Source of the DNA: Candidatus Thiodiazotropha sp. (ex Myrtea sp. 'scaly one' KF741663)
GTDB lineage: Bacteria > Pseudomonadota > Gammaproteobacteria > Chromatiales > Chromatiaceae
Direction: 5' to 3'
NCBI GenBank assembly: GCA_025655555.1
Contig: JAHXIQ010000001.1
Span: forward strand, 620,001 to 684,000
DNA: 64,000 nucleotides
The position numbers and the translations under genes are program-made. Positions 27,522-36,545 of the stretch are shown here, one piece after another. How positions within the stretch are numbered: the stretch's first letter is position 1; each line of letters opens with the position of its first letter. The notes beneath the pieces were generated by a model. That model had not been told where the DNA came from. It made no database searches and worked only from the letters and a program-made list of their open reading frames with translations.

Positions 27522-28044
27522 TCCTCCCGCCGGTTATTCTTAAAATCTGAGGAAAACACTTTGTGTTCTCATCAGCCATTCATGTTCAGACACAACCCGC
27601 ATGGGTATCAGTGGTAACCGCAGATATCCTTTCGTAACAGCCGAATCAAAAATAGTGGGGAAACATATAATTATTTTAATATGAAGAGCAGATGACCCAT
27701 TCACTCACACCCGACTTATCCACTCCCAAACCTTTCTTACCGATTGAAATGGTCTGACTCCAGGTGTTTTCTACCCACTGAACCACTTGAAATATGCCAC
27801 CCTGGCAGACTATTCAATGCATACCGTCGCGTCTTGAAGGTGCAAAGCTACCTTCAAGAGAGAGACTGGACAAAAGTTTTTTTCGTTGGAGTTCGTACGT
27901 TTCGGAGCAGGACTTTTATTCAATACTTTCAGTTAATTACAGGACCTACAAATCACAATTCAACGAAATATAACGTGTGGTCTCGGGAAAAAAACAGGGT
28001 GTGCTGCGGTAACGGAAAGCGGGGGGTTACAAAAAGGTGTTCGG
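27522..28044. other. Intergenic region, 523 bp, no gene seen
   Basis: This is the upstream side of the porin gene and the downstream side of the sensor gene. The porin promoter must be here. An open frame starting at 27744 runs into the opposite strand of the sensor gene and has no family-like sequence. Confidence 0.45.
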
Positions 28045-29904
28045 TTATCTTGGGTTGCCGTTCAGGCCTGAAAGCAACAACCGAAGCTCATCCAGCGATT
28101 GCTGAAGTCTGGTACGCATGTGCGAAGATTTTCGATTCATACACTTCAGTACGAATTCAGCCGTATCGATAACCCGCTTACTGCGTGGATTCTTGGGGCA
28201 GCTATCGACGTGAAGATACCTGTCCAGGGTGCGGGTCGTAGGTGTGGACTTATCGATATAGACAGGCCAGATCCCGCTCTCCTCGGCCAATTCCAATTTG
28301 CTTTTGCCGAGGTCACGCTCCCAACAGGCGAGGGAAGCATGCATTACCTGCACAACCCGCTCCTTTACCAATTGCTTTTCAGCGTCATTTTCCGATCCAT
28401 TGACAGGATGAGAATCTTTACTGCTTCCTATCCTATGGCCCGGACCCATACGCGCAAGCTCCAGGATGGTACCCAGAGACTGCTCGACCGCTTTGATGCG
28501 ATGTTCGTTCTGTTCGATACTGCTGACAAGATATTCGGTCAGTTTCTCACCCTCTTCACCGGAGAGCGGGCGCATGACAATTGTCTGTCTCAGACCACCT
28601 GAAATCTGCATCAGATTGATAGCGGCATCAGCCTCGAACCGACGCCCATCTTTAGTCAAGCATTCCAGCCGCTGATGATGCGGTTGGTCTGACGGAGCGC
28701 CCGCAACCATCTCACCGAGAGTCTCTAAATGAGGAAACAGATCCACCAGATCCAGCTGACTGATCTCTTCTTCCGAATAGTAAAAGAGCTTCTGCGCCGC
28801 TCTATTGAAATAGATGGCTTCACCTTCCTCGCCGAAACAGAGGATAGCGCTATCATCCAGATCGAGAAGCCGCTCGAGTTCGTTGTTGCGAATCCGTATC
28901 TGACCGGCCATGCTCTCAAAACCCTGCGCGAGTGTAGCGAATTCAAGCAAGCCTCTCTTGCTGACGTGAATATCCCGTTTCCAGTCAGCCACCTGCCGCA
29001 TTCCCTCCACCAGCCTATCCATTGGAACAAACAGAAACCGGTTGAACATCCAGAGGGCCATCAGCAGGATGGTCAGTGTAAGCAGGATAAATCCACCAGT
29101 GGTTATCACTTGAGTGAGCCCCATTTCTTCCAGCAGAACACTAACATCCTCGTAACCGACAATCCTAAATACAGGCCTTCCTGCGGATGTCTGTAACGTG
29201 TAGGCCACCGGAAGATGATTTTCATTATCCACAACCGCTTCAGAACCGGGATTGATGTCGGAGATATTGAATATCTTTACCGGGGTTTTGGTGATGCGGC
29301 TAATCTCAGGAAGATTAAAGGCTGGATCGACAACGACTTCGAGATAACCGACGGCACGCAACCCTCCCACCGGCACTAACGTCGAGAAGAGCGGTCCCAC
29401 CGGTGAAGTCCAGAGTGCATCCACTGCCTTCAGACGATCGATCTTTTTCCTCTGCACCAGTTGAGTTGCCAGGTAAGGCGGGAGATGATTTTCCAGTTGC
29501 TTCTCACCCGCATCGCTTTGCACCAGCAACTCCAAGTCCAGGCTATAGACTCTCAGCCTTACCAAGTTGATCTCTGCAAAACCGGCAAAACCACTGATAA
29601 ATGGATCATTCAGGACCTCTACGATATTGGAAACCTTCTCCTTATCGTGCGGGAACTGTAGTGCCTCTATTAACTGGGCGTTGTGGCCAAGCTTCATACC
29701 CAGATCAAATGCGTGGCCGCTGATCTCTCTGATAACCTCTTGCGAAGCCACTTCGATTACCCGAGACAAACTCTTGATCTGAGCATCGAGTGCCGCTTGT
29801 TTGAAATAGGAACTTGCCAATAGGGAAAGCAGCACGGACGATATGCCAACCATCACATAGATAGCGACAGTGACAGTCTTTATGGATAAGCTCTCTATAC
29901 GCAT
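28045..29904 (-). CDS. Membrane-bound PAS sensor protein with an unrecognised C-terminal output region
   Basis: 619 residues. Transmembrane 1 (about 11-31), periplasmic sensing region (about 32-260), transmembrane 2 (about 268-292), HAMP-like linker (about 293-345), then PAS (about 350-455, DSAILCFGEEGEAIYFNRAA). No histidine-kinase H-box or ATPase, GGDEF, EAL or methyl-accepting region follows. The C-terminal about 150 residues contain a conserved-looking block (CWERDLGKSKLELAEES, then a TRTLDRYL helix and basic tail), not recognised. It is in an operon with the rhodanese gene, whose stop is 29 bp upstream. Confidence 0.75.
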   Translation of the reverse strand: MRIESLSIKTVTVAIYVMVGISSVLLSLLASSYFKQAALDAQIKSLSRVIEVASQEVIREISGHAFDLGMKLGHNAQLIEALQFPHDKEKVSNIVEVLNDPFISGFAGFAEINLVRLRVYSLDLELLVQSDAGEKQLENHLPPYLATQLVQRKKIDRLKAVDALWTSPVGPLFSTLVPVGGLRAVGYLEVVVDPAFNLPEISRITKTPVKIFNISDINPGSEAVVDNENHLPVAYTLQTSAGRPVFRIVGYEDVSVLLEEMGLTQVITTGGFILLTLTILLMALWMFNRFLFVPMDRLVEGMRQVADWKRDIHVSKRGLLEFATLAQGFESMAGQIRIRNNELERLLDLDDSAILCFGEEGEAIYFNRAAQKLFYYSEEEISQLDLVDLFPHLETLGEMVAGAPSDQPHHQRLECLTKDGRRFEADAAINLMQISGGLRQTIVMRPLSGEEGEKLTEYLVSSIEQNEHRIKAVEQSLGTILELARMGPGHRIGSSKDSHPVNGSENDAEKQLVKERVVQVMHASLACWERDLGKSKLELAEESGIWPVYIDKSTPTTRTLDRYLHVDSCPKNPRSKRVIDTAEFVLKCMNRKSSHMRTRLQQSLDELRLLLSGLNGNPR

Positions 29905-29933
29905 GCAACTGGCCGTTTATATTATTTTGCGGG

Positions 29934-30404
29934 CTACTTGGTTACTGCCGGCAACCGCTTATCCAGCCACTCCTTCCACCCACCTCGAAACCAGAAAATG
30001 GTTGAATAACCCCATTTGACAGCTTTTGAGATCGCATCGGAACTCCGTTGACAACGAATCCCATTACAGTAAAAAAGTAACGGTACTGACCTGTCAGGGG
30101 ATACCACTTCGAGGTCGGCAAGGGTAAGCGTTGTGTTTAGAAGATTGTGAGCACCTTCGATATGACCCTTAATATATTCAGTTTTTTTTCTTGCATCGAT
30201 CACAATAAGATCTGGATTGGCAAGTATCAGTTCGATCGTCTCTTCTGCACTGACAACTGTTGCTCCCGGGAGACTTTCAGGGACATAGGGCTTATCATCA
30301 GCCGACGAAACAGTGAAAAACCCAACAAACAGTATGGCGATTAATCTCAATTGACTCAGTTCCCGCAGATTTAAAATAGACTGGCACCAGCGATTGTTTA
30401 CCAC
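29934..30404 (-). CDS. Exported or membrane-anchored rhodanese-like protein
   Basis: 156 residues, single rhodanese domain after an N-terminal hydrophobic segment (LRLIAILFVGFFTVSSA, about 19-35). The active-site loop is FYCNGIRCQRS with the catalytic cysteine first; a conserved DARKKTEYIKGHIEGAHN block precedes it. It likely handles sulfane sulfur or acts as a redox/sulfur relay in the periplasm. It is the first gene of an operon with the PAS sensor, which suggests that the sensor responds to a sulfur or redox cue (inference). Confidence 0.88.
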   Translation of the reverse strand: MVNNRWCQSILNLRELSQLRLIAILFVGFFTVSSADDKPYVPESLPGATVVSAEETIELILANPDLIVIDARKKTEYIKGHIEGAHNLLNTTLTLADLEVVSPDRSVPLLFYCNGIRCQRSSDAISKAVKWGYSTIFWFRGGWKEWLDKRLPAVTK

Positions 30405-30654
30405 TTAGTCAAAGCGGAAAAAAGAAGTTTGTCATAATACCGTACAACGCAGCTCAAAACAGCCTTATACAGTCCTATATTTGAATTTAAGTCATTGAAA
30501 CATAGACCCATTGACAGTGGGAAATGCCACCTTGACTCTCTGTCCCTTTCATTGAAACCAGTTTATTATTCATCATAATTGACACAATTCGGCGACCCTA
30601 TCCCACCCTGCAACGGGTATACTAAGGAAAACAGAATACCCATATCATGGAACC

Positions 30655-31449
30655 ATGACGCTACCGCATACGATCGTCAGGGAAGCGGATCTCCCCTCCC
30701 CCTCTCCGATTCTCAACCACCTGTTCGACATGATGTTCGACCCGAACACATCACTGGATGACCTGGCCGATACCATCTCCACCGATGCCGGTCTGTCTGC
30801 CCGGACGCTTCGTTCCGCCAACGCGGCCTTCTCATCGCCGGAACAGAAAATCGAGAACGTCAGAGATGCCGTGGTACGCATCGGCCTGATCACGACCATT
30901 CACATTCTCACTGCGACAGAGATCAAGGCAGTCTTTTTTTCCGTGCCCGGTCACCATGGTGATATGCAACAACTTTGGCGGCACAATCTGGTCACGGCCT
31001 GCATTGCAGACGCATATGCTCACCACTATGATTTTGAGAAACCGGCGCGCTGGTTCACGGGCGGATTGCTGCACGATATCGGCAGACTGGTTCTCTTGAG
31101 ACACGACCCGGTAAAATATACCGACGCGGTCACCAGGGAAATCTCCGGTGAGCAAGCCATCTGCGATGCCGAGCGGGAGATCTTCGGTATCAGTCATGAA
31201 GAGGTTGGCGCCGAACTGATGAGACTCTGGCAATTCCCTGATGAGATCGCTGAAGCGGCTTATCATCATGACCAGCCTTTTGTCTCCCATGATGACTTTC
31301 GCACCGGCATCTGTATTGCGAATGCGTTGGCCAAAGCCCTGGAAAGCGATGAACCACTACCGAAGCATGATGATTTTTCTGCAGAGAAAATCATAGCCGA
31401 GGCCGGCGAAAAATATGAGGTTATGAAGAAGGCTTCGGGAACATCCTGA
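30655..31449 (+). CDS. HDOD domain protein
   Basis: 264 residues, one HDOD domain over almost the full length. It has SPSPILNHLFDMM, the ISTDAGLSARTLRSANAAF segment, LLHDIGRLVLLRHDP, and IANALAKALESDEPLP. HDOD proteins are regulators related to HD phosphohydrolases, usually acting in stress, competence or motility signalling; enzymatic activity is generally not shown. It is separated from the small ABM gene by 32 bp and may be co-transcribed. Confidence 0.88.
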   Translation: MTLPHTIVREADLPSPSPILNHLFDMMFDPNTSLDDLADTISTDAGLSARTLRSANAAFSSPEQKIENVRDAVVRIGLITTIHILTATEIKAVFFSVPGHHGDMQQLWRHNLVTACIADAYAHHYDFEKPARWFTGGLLHDIGRLVLLRHDPVKYTDAVTREISGEQAICDAEREIFGISHEEVGAELMRLWQFPDEIAEAAYHHDQPFVSHDDFRTGICIANALAKALESDEPLPKHDDFSAEKIIAEAGEKYEVMKKASGTS

Positions 31450-31481
31450 AAAGCATCAGTCATCTCTACAGGCCCTAGCAA

Positions 31482-31772
31482 ATGTATGCCGTTATCTTCA
31501 AAGCACAAATCAAACAACTGGATGAAACCTATCGGCAAACCGCAGCACAATTGAGAGAACTTGCCGAGAAACAATACGGTTGCCGGGAGTTTGTTTCAAT
31601 CACACAGGATGCTCATGAAATTGCCATCTCCTACTGGGATAGCCTGGCGCAAATACAAACCTGGAAAGAGGATGCGGTGCATCTCGCCGCACAGGTGAAA
31701 AGTCCTGCATGGTACAAGTCTATTCAGATTCAGATTGTTGAGGTGGTGCGAGAGTATGACAGAACGTATTAG
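31482..31772 (+). CDS. Antibiotic-biosynthesis-monooxygenase-like (ABM) dimeric alpha/beta-barrel protein
   Basis: 96 residues, small ferredoxin-like fold of the ABM group: first strand YAVIFKAQI, middle FVSITQDAHEIAISYWDS, then W-K-E-D-A-V-H and YKSIQIQIVEV. Such proteins bind hydrophobic or haem-like ligands or are cofactor-free oxygenases; function is unknown here. Its 3' end overlaps the start of the next gene (31756) by 17 bp, implying coupling. Confidence 0.82.
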   Translation: MYAVIFKAQIKQLDETYRQTAAQLRELAEKQYGCREFVSITQDAHEIAISYWDSLAQIQTWKEDAVHLAAQVKSPAWYKSIQIQIVEVVREYDRTY

Positions 31773-32280
31773 CTCGTTTGCTCGGGCACAACCACACCGA
31801 CCGACAACGAATACCTTTCGAGCCTATGGCTTACTGGTACTGACACTATTATCGACACACACAGGATTCATCTACGGCGGCGAGCTTAGACCCTTCACCA
31901 CAGACGGGTGCAGCGTATTCCCCGACGGCACGCCAAGACAGCAATCACTTTGGGCTGAATGCTGCATCCGCCATGACCTTGCTTATTGGAAAGGCGGCAC
32001 CAACCAGGAACGACTGGCAGCGGATCAAGCGTTACAACGATGCGTCGCTCAGTCCGGTGAACCTGAGATCGCCCAACTGATGCTGGCTGGCGTGCGCGTG
32101 GGTGGCTCACCCTATTTCCCCACGCCCTATCGCTGGGGGTATGGTTGGCCATACCAACGCGGCTATCAGGCATTGAGCGGGGAGGAAAAAATCGAGGTCA
32201 ACCAACAACTCGATAGATTGCAGGCTATTATCCAAAGCCTTTCAACTGAGGTGGACGCTGATGAACAGCCTTCACAGTAG
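31756..32280 (+). CDS. Exported protein with a phospholipase-A2-like CCxxHD motif
   Basis: About 174 residues from the ATG overlapping the ABM gene. A hydrophobic stretch (AYGLLVLTLLSTHTGFIYGG) suggests export. The body carries DGCSVFPDG, then W-A-E-C-C-I-R-H-D-L-A-Y-W, the CCxxHD arrangement of secretory phospholipase A2 sites, and a K-G-G-T segment. The family is otherwise uncharacterised; similarity to PLA2 is by motif only. The C-terminal part is rich in Gly, Tyr and Pro (PYFPTPYRWGYGWPY) and ends with a helical Gln-rich tail. Confidence 0.7.
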   Translation: MTERISSFARAQPHRPTTNTFRAYGLLVLTLLSTHTGFIYGGELRPFTTDGCSVFPDGTPRQQSLWAECCIRHDLAYWKGGTNQERLAADQALQRCVAQSGEPEIAQLMLAGVRVGGSPYFPTPYRWGYGWPYQRGYQALSGEEKIEVNQQLDRLQAIIQSLSTEVDADEQPSQ

Positions 32281-32332
32281 TGCATCAATTGTCAGAGGCC
32301 AAAAACTCAATATAAAGAACCCCCAGGAACGA

Positions 32333-32353
32333 TATTGATTCTAATTCTCAATA
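32333..32353. promoter_or_regulatory. Inverted repeat upstream of the FNR-like gene
   Basis: TATTGA is mirrored by TCAATA across nine bases. The spacing does not fit a classic FNR box; it could be an operator for another regulator or chance. Confidence 0.3.
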
Positions 32354-32536
32354 GGCGCCATATCTCATGAAAGAAGTTCCCACGCCAATGTAGAAATGTC
32401 ATTGAACCGTCTACCCTAGACGCTTAGGATTTTGTATATTTCTCAGGCAGGCAATGGTCCAATATAAGTTAGGCATACAATACCCGATGAAGCCCAATTG
32501 CGATCTGCTCCTGCCACCACTAACTCCAGGCAAGCC

Positions 32537-33259
32537 ATGACCCCTAAACTACGTCTTGTTAAACATCGGCATCGCTGCACTCACTGTCTATTCCGGCGTT
32601 TTTTCGTCAATGTCGGGCTCAACTGTGACGAAATAGACCAGACGGGGCAGACCACAACCACCAACATCGGGCCTTATCATCCTGGCGAGTACCTCTACCG
32701 CGCCGGGGACCCCTGTAACTCGCTCTATGTTGTCCATGCAGGCACCGTCAAGACAGAAACGGTTACCTACGATGGAGACCTGCATATCAGTGGCTTCTAT
32801 TTGGCGGGGGATCTGTTCGGTGCAGACGGCATACACCAGCGCCGCTTCGCTACCGATGCCATGGCTATCGAAAAAACCTGGGTATGTGAGCTTACGTTTG
32901 ACAACTGGGCAACCCTGGCCAATGACTACCCTGATCTTCAGAGTCAGCTGATATCTGAGTTGGGCCGGGTGATCGCGAATAAAGAGCATGAAGCGCTATC
33001 CACCCATCATCACCTGTTGACGCAGAGGTTGATGGGCTTCCTGACCGATCTGCTTTATCGCGTCAGAGAGCGGCAGGGACTGCAGACCAATGAAATCGAA
33101 TTGACCATGACGAAAACAGATATCGCTCGCTATTTGGGTGCCACACCCGAATCCATCAGCCGGACACTGGCCAAGCTGGAGAAAGCAGGTTACATCGTCA
33201 ATACGAAACGCAGAATCCGTATCCTAAAAGACTATTCGAGTCTGGATGTTGCCATCTGA
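32537..33259 (+). CDS. Crp/Fnr-family regulator, FNR-like with altered cysteine set
   Basis: About 240 residues from the ATG at 32537. Sensor domain: GEYLYRAGD, SGFYLAGDLFGADGI, then W-V-C-E-L (C117, matching C122 of E. coli FNR). The HTH is TKTDIARYLGATPESISRTL, with E-S-x-S-R matching the E-x-x-S-R DNA-reading residues of FNR. The N-terminal cysteines are C14 and C17, but the residue matching C29 of FNR is Phe; another cysteine is at C30. Whether a 4Fe-4S cluster forms is open. It is a candidate activator for the FNR box in front of nap. Confidence 0.88.
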   Translation: MTPKLRLVKHRHRCTHCLFRRFFVNVGLNCDEIDQTGQTTTTNIGPYHPGEYLYRAGDPCNSLYVVHAGTVKTETVTYDGDLHISGFYLAGDLFGADGIHQRRFATDAMAIEKTWVCELTFDNWATLANDYPDLQSQLISELGRVIANKEHEALSTHHHLLTQRLMGFLTDLLYRVRERQGLQTNEIELTMTKTDIARYLGATPESISRTLAKLEKAGYIVNTKRRIRILKDYSSLDVAI

Positions 33260-33321
33260 GTCACCTCAGAACGTCAAATCATAGACAAGGACTGCAGTTT
33301 AGCGCAGTCCAACGATTTCAT

Positions 33322-33903
33322 TCAATGCGCAAGAATATCTGAAATCTTCAAGCGGAGCGGTGGAAGCAGTTCCTGCTCAAACCAAGCATTCTTTCGAAGC
33401 CACAGATTATTTCTGGGACTTGGGTGTGGCAGGGGTACCCGATGCGGCCAATAGTCCTGCCAGGATTTCACCAACTCAGTGAGTGATGAACTCGCTGACC
33501 CAAAATGATAGGCCTGCGCATACTTGCCAAGCACTAACACCATCTCTACATTTGTCAGCTCATCAAGTAACTGTTTGCGCCATTTGGTTTCACACTCCGG
33601 TCGTGGTGCAAGATCGCCGGATTTCCCTTTGCCGGGGTAGCAGAAACCCATCGGTAGTATTGCAATTTGATGGGGGTCGTAGAACACCTCAGGTGTAACC
33701 CCCATCCACTCCCGCAAACGATCTCCACTCGCATCGTCAAACGGCACGCCAGAATTATGAACCTTTATCCCCGGCGCTTGCCCTGCAATTAGAATCCTCG
33801 CGCCCGGATTGATCTGTAAAACAGGCCTTGCACCATTGGGTAAATACTTTTCACAAATGGTGCATTTTCTAACATCGCGCAATAGAGACTCGAATTCAGT
33901 CAT
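33322..33903 (-). CDS. Uracil-DNA glycosylase superfamily protein
   Basis: About 193 residues if started at ATG 33903; the longer form from 33978 adds 25 poorly conserved residues. Motifs are CTICEKYLP near the start, then LIAGQAPG (phosphate/ligand loop), VPFDDASGDRLREWMGV, and PHPSPRN at the C-terminal side (substrate-binding HPSP). It belongs to the uracil-DNA glycosylase-like group; the exact base specificity is unknown. Monocistronic. Confidence 0.82.
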   Translation of the reverse strand: MTEFESLLRDVRKCTICEKYLPNGARPVLQINPGARILIAGQAPGIKVHNSGVPFDDASGDRLREWMGVTPEVFYDPHQIAILPMGFCYPGKGKSGDLAPRPECETKWRKQLLDELTNVEMVLVLGKYAQAYHFGSASSSLTELVKSWQDYWPHRVPLPHPSPRNNLWLRKNAWFEQELLPPLRLKISDILAH

Positions 33904-34109
33904 TGAATCATCCCGACTAAAGGCATGGTTTTCATCGCCATCCAGATCTATAGAGATAGCATAGACAGGTAATGCCAACCGGTACCGGCAAACAATTGGC
34001 GATTAATTGTCAGACAATGAAAGTGTTTTGAAACACTTGCTGATCAAGCGGTAATCATTATTGATTGTGGATAGATCGCAGATCCAACCATCGGTGTTGG
34101 TAAGTTTTA

Positions 34110-35651
34110 TCACTCTGACTCAACCCCCCATCCCCCACCACCCGGCGTCTCAATGCAAAGCCTGTCGCCAGCTTCTACCTGCAAACTCACCTTGGGCGGT
34201 AACGGCTTGCCATTGTAGCTGTTGATACCCACCTGCCCAGGTAGTCCATCCAGGATTCCCCAGGGTTGGTGAGTTCGGCGCTCGGTAAGCAGCGTCACTT
34301 GGGTCGGCGCGAGGAACTCGAACTCCCTGATCAACCCGTCACCACCATATCGCTGCCCCTTACCACCAGAGCCCTTTCGCAACGCATAGCGTCTCACACG
34401 CAGCGGAAACCGGCTCTCGATCACCTCGATGGGTGTATTGAGGGTATTGGTCATATGGGTCTGCACCCCATGCTGCCCCCCTCCCTTTCGACCTGCCCCC
34501 ATACCGCCACCGATGGTTTCATAGTAGTCCCATCGGAGTGCGTCACTGTCACTGCCCATGGCCAGATTATTCATACTGCCGTGACTGGCAGCCGGAATAC
34601 CTTCCGGCAGTGCCTGGGAAAGGGCGCCGAGTACCACATCCACCACACGGGTACTGGTTTCCACATTACCCGCAGCAACTGCCGCAGGACGTTCTGCATT
34701 CAGCAGGCACCCCTTGGGAGCTGTGATGTTGATCGGACGAAAAGTACCGGCACATGCCGGTGTCTGCACAGGCATGAGACAGCGAAATACGTAATAGGCA
34801 GCTGCTGCAGCCACGGAGAGCGGGCAATTGATATTGCCCTTCACCTGGGTGGCACTGCCGGAAAAGTCGACCACCACACCCTGAGGGTCAATTCGGAGTT
34901 CAACCCGGATGGGAATGTCATGATTCCCCTGACCATCATCATCCATCACGTCTTCGAACTGATAGATACCCACCGGCAATCGTTGCAGCGACTCACGCGC
35001 CAGACGTTCAGCATAGTCATTCAGGGCCTCAAGACCCTGTTTAAAACCTTTCAATCCCCAAGCCTCAACCAACTGTTCAAGACGCTGCAAGCCACTGCGA
35101 TTGGCGCTCAGCTGGGCGGAGAAGTCTCCCTCCGACTCTTGTGGATTTCTGTTCTCTCCACAAAGCTGCAGCAAAAAATCCCGATCCAGGGCTCCCCGTC
35201 GGATCAGCTTCCCCGGGGGTATTACGCGGCCTTCCTGATCCAGCGAATGGGAAACCGGCATCGACCCCGGCGAGCTGGCGCCGATGTCGGCATGGTGAGC
35301 CCGATTGACCACAAAAGCGATCAGCCGGTCTTCGAGGAAGAGAGGCGCAATCAGCGTCACATCGGGTAGATGGGTTCCCCCCAGAAACGGGTCGTTGAGC
35401 ACAACCATGTCGCCATCATGCCATTCGATGGGAGAGACAATATCCGCCATGGCAAAAGCCATACTGCCTAAGTGGACCGGGATATGGGCTGCCTGCGCAC
35501 ACAACTGGCCCATCGCGTCGAAAACCGCACAGGAGAAATCGAGGCGATCACGAATGTTGGGAGAGAAGGCCGCATTCCTCAGCACAGCCCCCATCTCGTC
35601 ACAGACTGCCTCAAGGCGAGAGGCAAAGATATTCAGTTCAATCGGGTCCAA
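34110..35651 (-). CDS. Hydantoinase B / 5-oxoprolinase beta-type subunit (HyuB family)
   Basis: 513 residues, HyuB-type. Conserved blocks: AHIPVHLGSM, VVLNDPFLGGTHLPDVTL, NRAHHADIGASSPGSMP, then Ala/Gly-rich YYETIGGGMGAGRKGGGQHGVQTHMTN and a C-terminal GDGLIREFEF segment. The family partners with HyuA in ATP-dependent opening of cyclic amides. No HyuA-type gene lies beside it, so the subunit is either orphan or encoded apart from its partner. Transcribed away from sodB. Confidence 0.88.
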   Translation of the reverse strand: MDPIELNIFASRLEAVCDEMGAVLRNAAFSPNIRDRLDFSCAVFDAMGQLCAQAAHIPVHLGSMAFAMADIVSPIEWHDGDMVVLNDPFLGGTHLPDVTLIAPLFLEDRLIAFVVNRAHHADIGASSPGSMPVSHSLDQEGRVIPPGKLIRRGALDRDFLLQLCGENRNPQESEGDFSAQLSANRSGLQRLEQLVEAWGLKGFKQGLEALNDYAERLARESLQRLPVGIYQFEDVMDDDGQGNHDIPIRVELRIDPQGVVVDFSGSATQVKGNINCPLSVAAAAAYYVFRCLMPVQTPACAGTFRPINITAPKGCLLNAERPAAVAAGNVETSTRVVDVVLGALSQALPEGIPAASHGSMNNLAMGSDSDALRWDYYETIGGGMGAGRKGGGQHGVQTHMTNTLNTPIEVIESRFPLRVRRYALRKGSGGKGQRYGGDGLIREFEFLAPTQVTLLTERRTHQPWGILDGLPGQVGINSYNGKPLPPKVSLQVEAGDRLCIETPGGGGWGVESE

Positions 35652-35829
35652 TTATATTTCCTGCCGCCATCGGGAAAGGCGTATCATTCTCCCCCACAAT
35701 GTACCCTGTTGCATCCCTGTTGCGGCATCGCTAGAATAGCCGACCATTCTACTAGGTTTTAGTTGGCTCAGTGTCAGTACTCAGGGCCATAACAAGAATT
35801 CTTAATATTTAACGAAGGAGCACTATCCC

Positions 35830-36411
35830 ATGGCACATGAACTTCCCGCCCTACCCTACGCCATCGATGCGCTGGAGCCGGTAATCTCAAAAGAGACGCT
35901 GGAGTTTCATCACGGAAAACATCACAACACCTATGTGACCAATCTGAACAATCTGATTCCGGGTACCGAGTTCGAGAACGCCTCCCTGGAAGATATCATC
36001 ATGAAATCATCTGGCGGCGTCTTCAACAATGCCGCCCAGATCTGGAACCACACCTTCTACTGGAACTGCCTGCGCAGCCCTGCAGACGACAACGCACCAA
36101 CCGGTGCACTGGCCGATGCCATCAACAGCACCTTCGGTTCTTTCGACGAATTCAAAAGCAAATTCGCCACTTCCGGCGCCACCAATTTCGGTTCCGGCTG
36201 GACCTGGCTGGTTCAGAACGAAGACGGGAGTCTGGAGATCTTCAACACCTCCAATGCCGGCTCACCGATGACATCCGGTAAAAAGGCCCTGCTGACTGCC
36301 GATGTTTGGGAACACGCCTACTACATCGATTACCGCAATGCCCGTCCTGCTTACCTGGAGGCATTCTGGAAAGTGGTCAACTGGGATTTCGTCGCAGGCA
36401 ACATGAGCTAA
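35830..36411 (+). CDS. sodB: Superoxide dismutase [Fe]
   Basis: 193 residues. Family signature [11 protein letters not shown] with metal ligands, H in [11 protein letters not shown], and [13 protein letters not shown], the pattern of the Fe-type enzymes. It dismutes superoxide in the cytosol. A good ribosome-binding site (AAGGAGCA) precedes the ATG, and a strong terminator follows, so it is a single-gene unit. Confidence 0.96.
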   Translation: MAHELPALPYAIDALEPVISKETLEFHHGKHHNTYVTNLNNLIPGTEFENASLEDIIMKSSGGVFNNAAQIWNHTFYWNCLRSPADDNAPTGALADAINSTFGSFDEFKSKFATSGATNFGSGWTWLVQNEDGSLEIFNTSNAGSPMTSGKKALLTADVWEHAYYIDYRNARPAYLEAFWKVVNWDFVAGNMS

Positions 36412-36435
36412 GCAAGCCAAGCCCACAATCTAAGA

Positions 36436-36469
36436 CCCCCGGTATCCTGACGATATCCGGGGGTTTTTT
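36436..36469 (+). terminator. Intrinsic terminator of sodB
   Basis: CCCCCGGTATC pairs with GATATCCGGGGG (one bulged A) over CTGAC and is followed by TTTTTT. Confidence 0.9.
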
Positions 36470-36545
36470 ATGCCTCATCCAGACACAACGCCACTGCGTG
36501 GTTACTATAAAAAAACCACTTTAAAGAAAAAACTCCTTAACCAGT

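Noticed and set aside
27744-28172. Open frame of 142 codons on the plus strand
   Set aside because: Overlaps the sensor gene on the other strand and has no recognisable features.
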